A stretch of 64,000 bases of DNA from Taxillus chinensis (GCA_023512835.1 CM042087.1:17268853-17332852); one strand, 5' to 3'. Numbered from the stretch's first letter, positions 8,674-18,650 are shown. Notes: generated by a model from the letters alone, not told the origin. Numbers and translations are program-made.

Positions 8674-11268
8674 TTATGGCACTTGCTTCTTGCCCCGGAA
8701 TGTCGCCTTCAGCATCTCAGTTGGACCCAAGGGTGTGATGCCCAACTCTTCATATAAACCGGCTTTCTTCACAGCTTTAGTCAGCCTGAGACACAGTGGT
8801 TCCCATTGATTCTTTCTTACAAAGTGCTCCACTATCTGATGAGAGTCAATGAGAATCATTTGCTTGGACTGAATCATGAAGACAGCCATCATGAAGTGTG
8901 GCGTCATGATCCGGTACGGAATGAGGATAGTTGAGAGAGTTTTCCATGGCTTGCTATCCTTAGCAGTTCCGTCGATGAAGGACTGAATTAGATCCACACT
9001 GGGAAGATAGCCTTCATTCCAGCATGGCAGAACTTCAAACAAGTGCCCGTCCTTGTATAGAGATGGAAACAGCCTCATCTCCATTTTAGCAGCCCTCGAG
9101 AAGTTGTCAATGTCTTTTGTAGTAAAGAGTCCTTTCTGCAAACAAAGAGTCTGAATGTCGTCCGGGGAGAAAGGGTACATTTCAGAAAGACATCTTCTCT
9201 CAGCAGAAGACGCTGCATAGGACTTCATTGCTTTGCGAACACTTCCATCCGCATCAGAAGGGTCAAACGCCGCATATGATGGGAGGAAGGTGTCGGCTAC
9301 AGGTGAGGAGGATGGAGGAGGAGCTGGAGCTGCAGTAGAGGAGCTTGGTTGAGAGAAGCGGCTTCGTTTGGGAATTTGAACTCCCTGAAGCACTAAGGTG
9401 GCAGGCCGTTTCTCAGTCCGAGTAGATGGTTGTGGTGCAGAAGGAGCAGACGGATCTGATGACACTTTCTCCCCCGGTTTGGCAGATCGCCGGGAAGCAG
9501 CGGGAGGACGAGCCATCGTGTGCGCCAGGTCCGCGAAGGAGGTAGACAATGAATGGATGGACGAGGCGACGAAATCCATTTTCTGCTCCATTAAAGTGGA
9601 GGAGTCAGTGAGAACGGAGAGGAGTTGGGCGCCGAGGGCATCAACCTTGGCAGCGATGGCGGAAATTTGGGCACTTTGAGCTTGGGCGTGTCGGTCCAGC
9701 TGGGCGGAAAGCATAGCGTCGGAGTGGACCGTGCCGAAAGAGGCACGCCCAAGGACCAACTCCGGAGCTTTGGAGGACTCCCCCGCATGAACAAGAGCAG
9801 GAGTGCGTTGGGCAGAGGAGTCCGCAGGAGTATCAGCAGCAGCAGCAGGAGCATCCGGAGCATCAGAGGCATCCGGAGCATCGGAGGCATCCGGAGCATT
9901 GGAGGCATCCGGAGCAATGGACCCGCTTTGACCAGATAAGTCAACCACGGGAATCGCGGCGGCAGGAGAAGAGGGGCCAGCCTTAGTAGGAGAAGGATCC
10001 CTGGCGGAATGTGCTGGGCTGGAGGGAGTAGTGAACGCCACATCTGGAATGGAGGCCGGCGTAAGAAAGCCGTGATCCAAGTTCCAGATGATCATTGTCT
10101 CCGGGGATTGAGTATGGCGTGTGTAAAACACCCGGAGATCGTTGTCAAGAATGGAGGCGGTGTGGGCAAGGCTAAAACGGAGCCATAGGTCCGTTAAGGT
10201 GTCGGCGGAGAGATGGTCAAGGTAATCTCGGGGTTGAGGTAGGGGAGGCAAAGGGGCTTCCGGAGAAGAGGCCGGGACATCAGCAGTGGCGGCCGCAACA
10301 GCGGTATCAACCGCGGCAGCAACAACGGAGGAGGAAGGAGTGGGGACATCCGCAGCAGAGGGGGCTGAGGAAACAGCTTTAGGAGCACTGCGCTGAGATG
10401 GCCCCGCAACCTCGGATGGGTCAACACGAATGCTGTGCTGGGAGGCCCGAGAATGAGAGGGTGCTGCAACGGACCGAATCTGGGAGGATCGGGGTGTAGA
10501 ACTGACGTCAGGGGCTTGGCTGTCAGAGGGGTCACCAACAGAACTGCCTTGTTGTTCCGAGACAGGGAGTATGCGGAGAGCTGCAGATGTTCGGCGGGCT
10601 ATCATGTTCCCATCCAGCGTAAGATAACGAAGGTAATAAGCCGGAGGAAATGGAACAGTATCATATCGGGCGAAATGGTCCGGATTAAGATGCCGGAAGA
10701 CAATGCTGAGGATGCGCCCGAAGGAATGCTTCTTGGGACCATTCTGTAGCAAGCGAAACAACAACATCCCCCAATCCATTGGAAGACCTTCAAAAACGCC
10801 GTACATGGCCAGGAGAAGGTCGTACGGAACGGAGTCGAGGGCGGATGTGCGAGCTAGTAAGCATCGACTCAAGATGGTCGCCATACATTGATAGCGACCT
10901 TGGAAGGATTTCACCTTGTATTCCTTGCCTTTTTGTGTGCAACCCATAGAAGCCGCCATTGGATCGGCATCTGGGCGCTGTGGTTCACCAAGAGGAAGGT
11001 GGAGAGCAGCGCGGAGAACGGCCGGAGTGATGATGATGGATTCACCGCGGACATAAGAGGTTATGGAATCGGTGGTGTAGCGAATCCGTTGGTAATACTC
11101 AATGATGTCGTCGATGAGAAGATCGACGGGATTGGAGATTAGGTTGAGTATATGCGAGGCTTCAAGGAGAGGGCGAAGCTGGAAAAACCAATCCGGAGGA
11201 TTAGAGACAGCATTCCAATCAACTAGATGGCCAGGATTAACACCGGAAAGAGATATTCTGGGTGCCAT
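8674..11268 (-). CDS. Sirevirus env-like (third gene) protein, full-length open frame
   Basis: An uninterrupted 864-codon frame between pol and the 3' LTR, the position of the env-like gene of SIRE1-type elements. Residues about 1-235 form a folded N-terminal region (SLSGVNPGHLVDWNAVSNPP start, LLIDDIIEYYQRIRYTTDSI). Residues 240-340 and 400-500 are Ser/Pro/Ala-rich with repeated APDASD units. Residues about 515-580 look like a coiled coil (QLDRHAQAQSAQISAIAAKV). The last 190 residues are conserved-looking (YPFSPDDIQTLCLQKGLF). I see no signal peptide or convincing membrane helix, so an envelope function is only a family label. The ATG at 11266-11268 matches the ATG of the broken homologue at 49327-49329. 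It is the only long intact gene in the window. Confidence 0.82.
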   Translation of the reverse strand: MAPRISLSGVNPGHLVDWNAVSNPPDWFFQLRPLLEASHILNLISNPVDLLIDDIIEYYQRIRYTTDSITSYVRGESIIITPAVLRAALHLPLGEPQRPDADPMAASMGCTQKGKEYKVKSFQGRYQCMATILSRCLLARTSALDSVPYDLLLAMYGVFEGLPMDWGMLLFRLLQNGPKKHSFGRILSIVFRHLNPDHFARYDTVPFPPAYYLRYLTLDGNMIARRTSAALRILPVSEQQGSSVGDPSDSQAPDVSSTPRSSQIRSVAAPSHSRASQHSIRVDPSEVAGPSQRSAPKAVSSAPSAADVPTPSSSVVAAAVDTAVAAATADVPASSPEAPLPPLPQPRDYLDHLSADTLTDLWLRFSLAHTASILDNDLRVFYTRHTQSPETMIIWNLDHGFLTPASIPDVAFTTPSSPAHSARDPSPTKAGPSSPAAAIPVVDLSGQSGSIAPDASNAPDASDAPDASDAPDAPAAAADTPADSSAQRTPALVHAGESSKAPELVLGRASFGTVHSDAMLSAQLDRHAQAQSAQISAIAAKVDALGAQLLSVLTDSSTLMEQKMDFVASSIHSLSTSFADLAHTMARPPAASRRSAKPGEKVSSDPSAPSAPQPSTRTEKRPATLVLQGVQIPKRSRFSQPSSSTAAPAPPPSSSPVADTFLPSYAAFDPSDADGSVRKAMKSYAASSAERRCLSEMYPFSPDDIQTLCLQKGLFTTKDIDNFSRAAKMEMRLFPSLYKDGHLFEVLPCWNEGYLPSVDLIQSFIDGTAKDSKPWKTLSTILIPYRIMTPHFMMAVFMIQSKQMILIDSHQIVEHFVRKNQWEPLCLRLTKAVKKAGLYEELGITPLGPTEMLKATFRGKKQVP
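9850..9921 (-). repeat. 18-bp in-frame repeats within env-like gene
   Basis: Four tandem units of about 18 bases (GCATCCGGAGCATCGGAG type) encode repeated Ala-Pro-Asp-Ala-Ser-Asp. Being a multiple of three, they leave the reading frame open. The region is missing from the homologous Sire-C fragment, where LTR-X2 sits. Confidence 0.75.
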
Positions 11269-12942
11269 TGTAGATGAAATTTGAAGGACAAGAGGAAAGG
11301 TGAGGTCTTGGCGATGGAAGGAGCAACGAGAGGTTTAGGGATTTGAAATGAGCAATACTCGTGCTTGCAGAATGATCAGAACATATAAGACCGAGTCCGC
11401 AAATGTCAGCGGGTCTAGGAATTGGCGAGTGAAATAGGGACCCGCTTGACAAGCTGATGTCATGAGTCTGGATATCGATGCGCCTCCGAATGAAACAATG
11501 TCGTGGAGACCGCATGACTAAGTAAGTGTAACAGCTGGTTGCCATCCAAAGAAGTGTGTGTGCATCCCGAGATTTGCATTTAATGAATCATCATGATTCC
11601 TCCTCAAAAGCACGCGACATATAGGAAGACTTGGATTGTCGCAATTAAACTGTGTCAGGAGTCCGGAGGAATGAACCGATAATCATCCGGAGTAAATAAT
11701 AGTCGAGGAAGAGTATCCGGATGAAAAGTAGACCGTGTCCGTAGTAGACAGAGTTCGGTGAGAGAGTAAAGTTGATTCCTTTGCAGTTAATAAGTCGAAG
11801 AGAAGAGAAGTACCACAACACTTCAAATCCAAGACTATGGACTAGATTTATCAATACGGTTGCAAAGAGAATCTGAACCTGTAACTAAAGAAAAAATGAA
11901 CTGAAAATACAAAAGCTTAACAGGCAAGGATTAGTACGAATTAGGGAAAATAATCAGTGAAAAACGACATAATCCAAACTAATGAGAAACAGAACTTATG
12001 CATTCCAGAGATGTAAGAGACATATACATACGTGAGAATGAGCAATATTACTGACTCAGGGCATATGTCAGATAACCATACACAAGTTCATATAGGTTAA
12101 CATAGCGAAACCGTCTTGCTGAACAACGTAGCTAAGATTAATTAAAGATCATATGATTTGGCCAATTTAGGATTCATGAGTGAAAAATGTGGAAGCAAAC
12201 ACATGTCAAAAGTAAGCAGGTGATTAGCCGATTAAAATGCATGGTTGAAGAAAGAAAATACATCCAAGCATGCCACTTTTCTGACCTTAAACAGCATGTC
12301 CAGTCAGATCCGGAAGTAAAAGTTTAGAGGAGGGAGTATCCGAGACATATTAGGGGTTCATTATTGCTCCCCCATAGATCATTTAATCCTCTCAATGAAG
12401 AGCTCCCCCTCAAATAGACAGCCAGGAAAGAGGTCATGAGACATATACGGGGGGTATTATTGAATAATATATAAAGCATTTTCTCCCCCGTAGATTGTGC
12501 AATCCTCTCGATTGACATTTCCGGTTTGTAGAATTCAACACTGTTTATCTTATTAGAAAACTATACTTCAGAAGCTGACCAGACTGCGATTGAGTATTCA
12601 TCCACCAGGCATTCCGAGCTAACCCATTTCATTTCTTCAACTATACATGTTAATAGAGTAATCTAAATGAACATGCTGTTGTCATGTGGTGATTAGTGGA
12701 AATTAAGATCATGAAACCAGAAAGAGGTAAATCATATAAGCTTTAATCATGTTAGCTTAAACGACTTCAGTCGGGAAACGCAAGCATCCTCCCACAATGA
12801 AGTTGATATTAATATCAGAAGCATGAAGCCGTTAATCAGTAAGTATGATCAGCATTAAAATCAGTATGTATCTTCCACTTTCAATAAAAGCACAATGCAT
12901 GTTCTGATAGTAAGTATACTGTTGGGCAAATTAAAGGTGAAA
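11269..12942 (-). other. Sire-A pol-env spacer with extra polypurine-like blocks
   Basis: A 1.7-kb non-coding interval between the RNase H end and the env-like start. On the minus strand there are GGGGGAG-type purine runs at about 12366-12375, 12401-12411 and 12481-12490. The first and third lie in two related copies of a roughly 115-bp segment (GACATAT, then TTATTG, then CTCCCCC, then AATCCTCTC). Multiple polypurine tracts are a known Sirevirus feature. I see no other gene. Confidence 0.6.
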
Positions 12943-13227
12943 CTATGCATAAAAGTCGAGCATACCTAAATGGAAGAGTAGTTCAGAGAATCTTGCATCA
13001 GGTAGGGGCTTTGTAAAAATGTCGGCCAGTTGATCTTTGGTAGCAACATGTTCCAGTGAGATGTGACTTTTAAGAACATGATCACGTATGAAGTGATACC
13101 GGACTTCAATATGCTTCGTCTTAGGATGCATGACAGGATTGTTGCTTATAGCAATAGTGCTAGTGTTGTCGCAGTAGAGTGGAATAGATGACATGTTGAA
13201 ACCGTAGTCAGTAAGTTGACTTTGCAT
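12943..13227 (-). pseudogene. Sire-A copia RNase H, C-terminal part
   Basis: The 94-residue frame holds the copia RNase H end: IPLYCDNTSTIAISNNPVMH with a catalytic Asp, KTKHIEVRYHFIRDHV, and DQLADIFTKPLPDARF. It would degrade the genomic RNA template during reverse transcription. The preceding stop is a TAG just before MQSQLTDYG, where copia elements have Trp, consistent with TGG to TAG. The frame is in phase with 13342-13584. Confidence 0.87.
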
Positions 13228-13341
13228 CTAGAGTAGCTGTGCGCAAAGAACCCCAAAGCCTATATATTCCGCTTCAAAGAAGAGAGGTTGATACGGAATT
13301 CGCTTCTTCCTGAACCATGAAATTAATCTATTTCCAAGAAA

Positions 13342-13584
13342 CTAACATGTACCACTTGTGCTCTTCCTGTCGATGCGACATCCAGCGAAGTCGGCATCAG
13401 AGTATCCGGATAAGGTGAAGTTGGACTCCTTTGGGTACCAGAGTCCCAAATTCATCGTTCCCTTGAGATACCTTAATATCCGTTTAACATGAAGCATATG
13501 TGACTCCTTGGGATTTGCCTGGTATCGTGCATAGATGCAAGTTGCAAACATAATGTTTGGGCGACTTGCTGTACGATACAGCAA
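13342..13584 (-). pseudogene. Sire-A RT end and RNase H start
   Basis: The 80-residue frame reads LLYRTASRPNIMFATCIYARY-type sequence (13584 onward), then HVKRILRYLKGTMNLGLWYP and the first RNase H motif SGYSDADFAGCRIDRKSTSG with its catalytic Asp. All are hallmark copia RT-RNase H junction motifs. It is in phase with the frames on both sides and is bounded by in-frame stops. Confidence 0.87.
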
Positions 13585-13593
13585 GGATCCGAT

Positions 13594-14556
13594 CTACCCT
13601 CTGTAGTCAGTCACATTTACTGATATGTCGTCAACATCCGGATCTAACTTGGCACTGACAGGCATGGGAGTTTTGACGGGAGATGAACCTTCCATACCAA
13701 ACTTCTTAATAAGATCGCGAGTGTACTTAGCTTGACTAATGAAGATTCCTTCCTTTAATTGTTTAACTTCTATTCCAAGGAAGTAGGACAGTTCTCCCAT
13801 CTGCTCATCTCAAACTTGCCTGTCATCAACTTAGCAAACTCTTCAGAAAGCTTCGGATTCGTTGATCCGAAAATGATATCATCCACGTATATTTGTACGA
13901 TCAGAGTGTGTCCTTTCTCTTTTCGTAGAAATAGGGTGGTGTCTATCTTCCCTTTTTGGAAGTTGTGAGCAAGTAGGAATTCGACGATGTGTGTCGTACC
14001 AGGCTCTTGGAGCTTGCTTCAAACCATATAAAGCTTTCCGAAGCTTGTAGACAAGATGTCCTGCCTTAGGTTCAATGAAGCCGGGAGGTTGTTCAACGTA
14101 CACCTTCTCTTGAAGATCTCCATTCAGGAATGCGCTCTTGACGTCCATTTGATAGACTATGAAGTTTTCATATGAAGCATACACCAGAAACATTCGGATT
14201 GCCTCAAGTCCTGCTACCTGAGCAAAGGTCTCTTCATAATCTATTCCTTCTTTTTGACGATATCCTTTGGCTACCAGTCTGGCTTTGTTCCGGATTACTA
14301 TTCCATCTGTATCAAGCTTGTTCCGGAACACCCATTTAACGCCAATGACTTGCTGAGACTTAGGCCTTGGTACTAAGGTCCACACATTATTTCTCTTAAA
14401 TTTATTCAGCTCTTCTTGCATGGCTTCTATCCAATTCGAATCCTGAAGAGCTTCATCTACCACCTTTGGTTCTATTTGAGATAGAAAACACGAGTAAAGA
14501 CTCATGTTGGAGGTGGCTGCTCTTGTTCTTACACCAACAGTAGGATCACCAATCAC
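13594..14556 (-). pseudogene. Sire-A copia reverse transcriptase
   Basis: The segment contains the main [22 protein letters not shown], then [40 protein letters not shown] (first catalytic Asp) and [13 protein letters not shown] frameshift near 13985 moves the frame. The catalytic YVDD box is intact at 13878-13889, followed by IIFGSTN. The next part, MGELSYFLGIEVKQ, lies at 13594-13800. This enzyme copies the element's RNA into cDNA. Frameshifts and stops make it non-functional as a polyprotein. Confidence 0.88.
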
Positions 14557-14562
14557 TTGATC

Positions 14563-15245
14563 TTAGGGATGGTTTCGAGTCCATCTGTAATTCTGTGCAT
14601 GTGATGGATGATCTTGAACAATTTGAAGCTCTTCCGAGTTAGGTGGTTCGGTTGTATCCGCTGGTTGAGCTTCGTCCGGACTAGATGTTTCCGTATTGAG
14701 AGGTACGGATGAACTAGATGGTTCTTCAACACTATTTCTTTCAGTGTTAACTAGTCCGGACGGACTTGAAGGTGCTCCGGAATTTTGGGTATCCGTAGGA
14801 GTATATCCGGAGCTAAATGGTAGTCCGGAGTCCGAGTCATCCGTAGCATCATCCATATAATTTCTTTGTGCTTCGCTGATGCCACGTGGTTGGTTAAGAT
14901 GTGTAACAGGAACATTCATAAACTTTGAATAATCGATGTTGCTGTCCATGACCTGCACATTAGAACTTGAAGAACCGACTTTTGACCAATCAAGGTTAGT
15001 TTCATCAAAGGTCACATGGATAGATTCTTCAACTTTAAAAAGTTTTCTATTGAAGACCCGATAAGCTTTGGTATGAAATGAGTACCCGACAAAGATCCCA
15101 TCATCAGATTTTGGTTCAAATTTATTCCGGGGTTCTTTGCCGTTGTTCAGTATATAGCAAGTACACCCAAAGGCTCTGAAATGTGAAATTGAAGGCTTTC
15201 GTCATCTCCACATCTCATAGGGTGTTTTCATGGTAGATTTATTTA
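14563..15245 (-). pseudogene. Sire-A integrase C-terminus and Ser/Pro-rich linker to RT
   Basis: From 15245 down to about 15020 the minus strand resembles the copia integrase C-terminal region, with FRAFGCTCYI- and GYSFHTKAYRVFN-like motifs, but it is broken. From 15015 the 150-residue frame is rich in Ser, Pro, Thr and Glu (SSSSVPLNTETSSPDEAQPA), the usual variable linker before RT. It ends at an in-frame TAA just before DQVIGDP. Confidence 0.75.
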
Positions 15246-16292
15246 TTAGAGTTCTGTTCTGAACATAGCAGGCGATGGACACGGCTTCAGCCCATAGGCG
15301 AGAGGAAGCGTTGCCCCCGCTAACATGGATCTACCAGCTTCAACTAAAGTACGATTTTTGCGCTCAGCTACTCCATTTTGTTGTGGAGTTCTGGGAGCAG
15401 AGAAGTCATGCTGTATGCCCTGTTCAGAACAATATGATCTCATTTCTGAAAAGTCAAATTCTGTACCATGATCACTCCTGATGCACTTTATGCTCAGTCC
15501 TTGTGAGTTGCTAATCCAGTTGAAGAGATCTACTAGATGCTCAAAAGTTTGATCCTTTGATTTCAGGAACATCACCCATGTGTATCTGGTGAAATCATCG
15601 ATAACCACTAGGGTATATCTCGCACCAGCTAGTGACGAAACAGATATAGGACCACATAGGTCCATATGAAGAAGTTGTAGAGGAGCAGTTATTGAATTAA
15701 CTGATTTACTCTTAAAGCTATGTTTGGTTTGTTTGCCCAATTGGCATTCTCGATAGAGAGAGTCTCTGGAGAACTTGAGTTTAGGTAGACCAGTGACAAG
15801 ATCAAGTGACGCTAATTTAGACAAAGTCTTAAAGTTTAAATGTGCGCATCGCTTGTGCCATAGCCAACTGTCTTCATTTGATGCTTTAGTGAGGAAGCAT
15901 ACAGGGTCAGAAGAATTATTTCTTAAGACCATTGAGTAAATGTCCCCATCTCTTGATCCGGATAACTTAACTTCTTCGGATAAGTTTTCTCTTACTGTAC
16001 AGGTGTTGGACAAAAAGGAAACAGTAAATCCTTTGTCACATAAATTACTGACACTTAGCAAATTATGCTTTAAACCTTCGACTAGTGCAACTCTAGTGAT
16101 TAATACACAGCCGTTAGTTAAGGTGCCATACCCGACAGTCTTACCTTTGCTGTTGTCGCCATATGAAACAGATGGACCTTGTTTATCATTAACTTCTACA
16201 AGCAGAGTCTGATCACCCGTCATATGTCTGGAGCATCCACTATCAAGGATCCACTTGCTTTTATTGATCTTTAGCTTCAAGTGATCCGGCAA
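15246..16292 (-). pseudogene. Sire-A protease, pre-integrase zinc domain and integrase core
   Basis: The 348-residue frame opens with the copia protease SKWILDSGCSRHMTGD (DSG active site). The gag-pre-integrase zinc region follows: WLWHKRCAHLNF, then YRECQLGKQTKH. The first Cys of its CxxC pair is Tyr here but Cys in Sire-B, a TGT to TAT change. The integrase core shows all three acids: LHMDLCGP, RSDHGTEF, and NGVAERKNRTLVEAGRSML. It ends by frameshift after about residue 335. Protease matures the polyprotein and integrase inserts cDNA. Confidence 0.88.
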
Positions 16293-16421
16293 TGCATTCC
16301 AGAGATGCTCCTGAAAGACAACAGTTTACACTTTTGGTGCCCAAACTTGTTTCGGGCAGTTAGAGAGAGCAGCAGTATTGTCAACATTTACGGATTTGAT
16401 TTTGCTAGGACTTTTAGCTCT

Positions 16422-17078
16422 CTAAGTTGACTTTAGCTTGTTAGTTTCAGCTACCTCTTTTATTTGGGTTTTCTTGGGTGAGATACTCCTTCGAGGTTTA
16501 GATTTTGTTTTGCTCGAAGAACCCTTTTTGTTTAACTGATCTTTATTGATATGAAATTGATTACAAAGCCAGTTATCAGATAAACTCCAACATTCATAGT
16601 GATAATGACCTATTTCCCTACAGATGGAACAGACACTATAATGTGAAGTACAAACAGGGGATACGGGCTCTTTAGATTTTACAGACTTTCTACTCTGTTC
16701 CCTGTGGCCTAATCCATTGCGTTTGGGTGACGCGCTCTTGGCCCTAAATGCATCAGCCTTAGCCTTGTCTTTCTTTTTGGGTGCTACAGTTTTGGCTTTA
16801 ACTGCAGCAGCGTTCCCTTTATCTTTAGTTACGGGTGCTACTGCTTCGGGAAGTGCAATAATGACCTCAACTCCACAATCATAAACTATGGTGCCACCTG
16901 AAATGAAACCATCCAACGGTTTAGATGTACTAACAGGATATAAGTTGGTTAGTTTAGGAGTAAAATCCGGAGGACACTCAGTAGCTTGAGCTATGGATGT
17001 TGATGACTCGGAACCTAGGCCAGGTTTGACTCGGATGTCGTCAGGATCAATCCTAAAGGTAGAGGTTATTTCCCCGGA
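16422..17078 (-). pseudogene. Sire-A gag C-terminal part
   Basis: This is the second part of gag, cut from its first part (27457-29001) by Tekay-A. It opens at the duplication and reads STFRIDPDDIRVKPGLGSES. The uninterrupted Sire-B gag has the same junction as KSGKIASTFRIDPDD. It continues with a Lys/Ala-rich basic stretch and a zinc-knuckle-like CSICREIGHYHYEC (C-x2-C-x4-H-x4-C), then basic KTKSKPRRSISPKK. Nucleocapsid RNA binding is the likely role. Confidence 0.84.
17074..17078. repeat. Target-site duplication of Tekay-A, left copy (CCGGA)
   Basis: CCGGA lies directly before TGTCACG. The same five bases follow the terminal CTTACA at 27457-27461. The empty site is seen in the homologous gag of Sire-B at about 43125. 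Confidence 0.93.
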
Positions 17079-17579
17079 TGTCACGCCCCGGATTTCCAAC
17101 CCGAGGAGACCGGAACGTGACCCTCCCTTTACCCAAGTTGGATAGAGGGGTTAGAATACAACATACACCTCACACTTTATATTCAGAGAACAATCTTATA
17201 TTTATTGAGTCCAAACATAGCAAATACGTTCAAAACACACTTTTATTACATTGAACTCCACATTACAATATCTCCCCACTGGGGTTACAAAGTTACATAA
17301 AGAAAAGCAACGATAACTCGAAATAATAATGAGCAAGCCACAAGGAGGACTTCCACCTTGGTGTTCCCACCTAACGCCTGTAGGTTCCTGTAAAGAAAAC
17401 AACATGGTAGGAGGGGTGAGCAACCACAGCTCAGTAGGGATCATGTCTCCCCAACCCATCCCATGCACCTAATATCTACATGCCTTGTGTACAAGTGCTG
17501 TGTCGTGATACAATTATTCCACCAGATATAATTACAGGCTATAGAAGCAAATACAATCATACACGGGCTGGTACATAAA

Positions 17580-17727
17580 CACTCCCGGGCTTCCACAGCC
17601 ACCGGGTTCCAAGAACAGTCCCGGGCTTCCACAGCCACCGGGTTCCAAGAACAGTCCCGGGCTTCCACAGCCACCGGGTTCCAAGAACAGTCCCAGGCTT
17701 CCACGCCCACCGGGTTCGAAGAACACA
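17580..17727 (-). repeat. 36-bp tandem repeat in Tekay-A 3' LTR
   Basis: Four tandem copies of a 36-base unit containing CCCGGGCTTCCACAGCCACC and GGGTTCCAAGAACAGT. The right LTR has four diverged copies at about 26296-26443. The unit is absent from the Tekay-B and Tekay-C LTRs. Confidence 0.85.
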
Positions 17728-18196
17728 AGCACACATAGCCACACTTAGTCACACAGACATGACATCAAACACTTAGCATGCAAAGCCTCACAGGTATAAA
17801 ACCAAACAATTGGTGTACATAAATTCACTGGCTCATAAACCCAGCCGCACAGGCATTTTCTCAAACATGTAGCTGGCATGTCACACAGGCATTTTATCGA
17901 ACAGTTTTCATGCATCACACGAACACCAGAAACACACCAAAATCGCCATCGAAGGCCAACATCCATATAGGAGATCACACCTATATGGATTACATATATA
18001 TATAAACAGGTTTAACTCCATAATCTGCCCTAGAACCCTAGGACAGAGGAGGATTTAGGAAGGACAGAACCCCTACCTTGTGTGTTCTCCTGCTCCCGCT
18101 TCCACGCAAGATGCCGACCACCCACGCAAGACGCTCCGGCAGCCACCAAACGCTCTCCTTCCCTCTCTCTCTCTCTGCGACGGCTGGTGGAGCAAC

Positions 18197-18241
18197 AAAC
18201 CCTAACCCTAAAACAGAGGGGCTTCTCCTCCTTATATAGAC
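18197..18241 (-). promoter_or_regulatory. Tekay-A LTR core promoter: TATA box and telo-box
   Basis: On the minus strand TCTATATAAG (18231-18240) is a good TATA box. About 20-35 bases downstream, where a plant transcript would start, the sequence holds TTTTAGGGTTAGGGTTT (18197-18213). This contains the AAACCCTAA telo-box found near start sites of many plant genes. The right LTR has the same pair at 26912-26955. Transcription start is inferred, not shown. Confidence 0.65.
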
Positions 18242-18249
18242 AACACAAC

Positions 18250-18308
18250 ATCAAAACGACATAGTTTTGATTAAGTGAATCCCAGCATCAAAACGACGTA
18301 GTTTTGAT
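18250..18308 (-). promoter_or_regulatory. Two 22-bp near-palindromes upstream of TATA in Tekay-A LTR
   Basis: ATCAAAAC-N6-GTTTTGAT occurs at 18250-18271 and 18287-18308. The pair is repeated in the right LTR and, without change, in the diverged Tekay-B LTR at about 40728-40788. One copy is in LTR-X1 at 21880-21901. Its conservation and place just upstream of the TATA box suggest a factor-binding module. Confidence 0.65.
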
Positions 18309-18458
18309 CACACAAGTTAGCACCTTGTCGCACCCATATAGGCCAAAATACTCAGAATTTCAGCATGGTCCTTTGGAGAAAGATCATTAGAATGTCAAAA
18401 CCAAGGGAACCATGCAAAAATATGGCTGCACGCCAATTTGAACGTGAATTCCCCAATT

Positions 18459-18650
18459 CACGTGCAACTCCAAATGCACTCCAAATGCGCTCAAACTTCA
18501 CCCCCAGCCTCCTTGCATCATGTAGAAGACAACCACATTTGCACGTGAAATGGACCCATATCACGTGCACCTCACATACACGTCCGTTTGGCCTGAAACT
18601 TCTGTGGTAGATAGAGGACATCATTCTAAGCATCTTTCCTTTTGCACGTG
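18459..18650 (-). promoter_or_regulatory. Cluster of four CACGTG motifs in Tekay-A LTR
   Basis: CACGTG occurs at 18459, 18542, 18562 and 18645, usually within GCACGTGAATT or ATCACGTGCA contexts. CACGTG is the plant G-box bound by bZIP and bHLH factors. The same cluster is in the right LTR at about 27174-27365 and, on the opposite strand of the window but the same orientation relative to the element, in LTR-X1 at 21630-21760. Confidence 0.65.

Noticed and set aside
9591..10538. Long frames on both strands across the env-like gene
   Set aside because: Shadows caused by GC-rich low-complexity codons; the 864-codon minus frame explains the region and has a homologue in Sire-C.
8674..11268. True viral envelope glycoprotein
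   Set aside because: No signal peptide, no clear transmembrane helix and no furin-type site; only the position matches env, so it is called env-like.
18197..18213. Interstitial telomere repeat
   Set aside because: Only about two and a half units, at the same place in both LTRs and beside a TATA box; a telo-box is the better reading.
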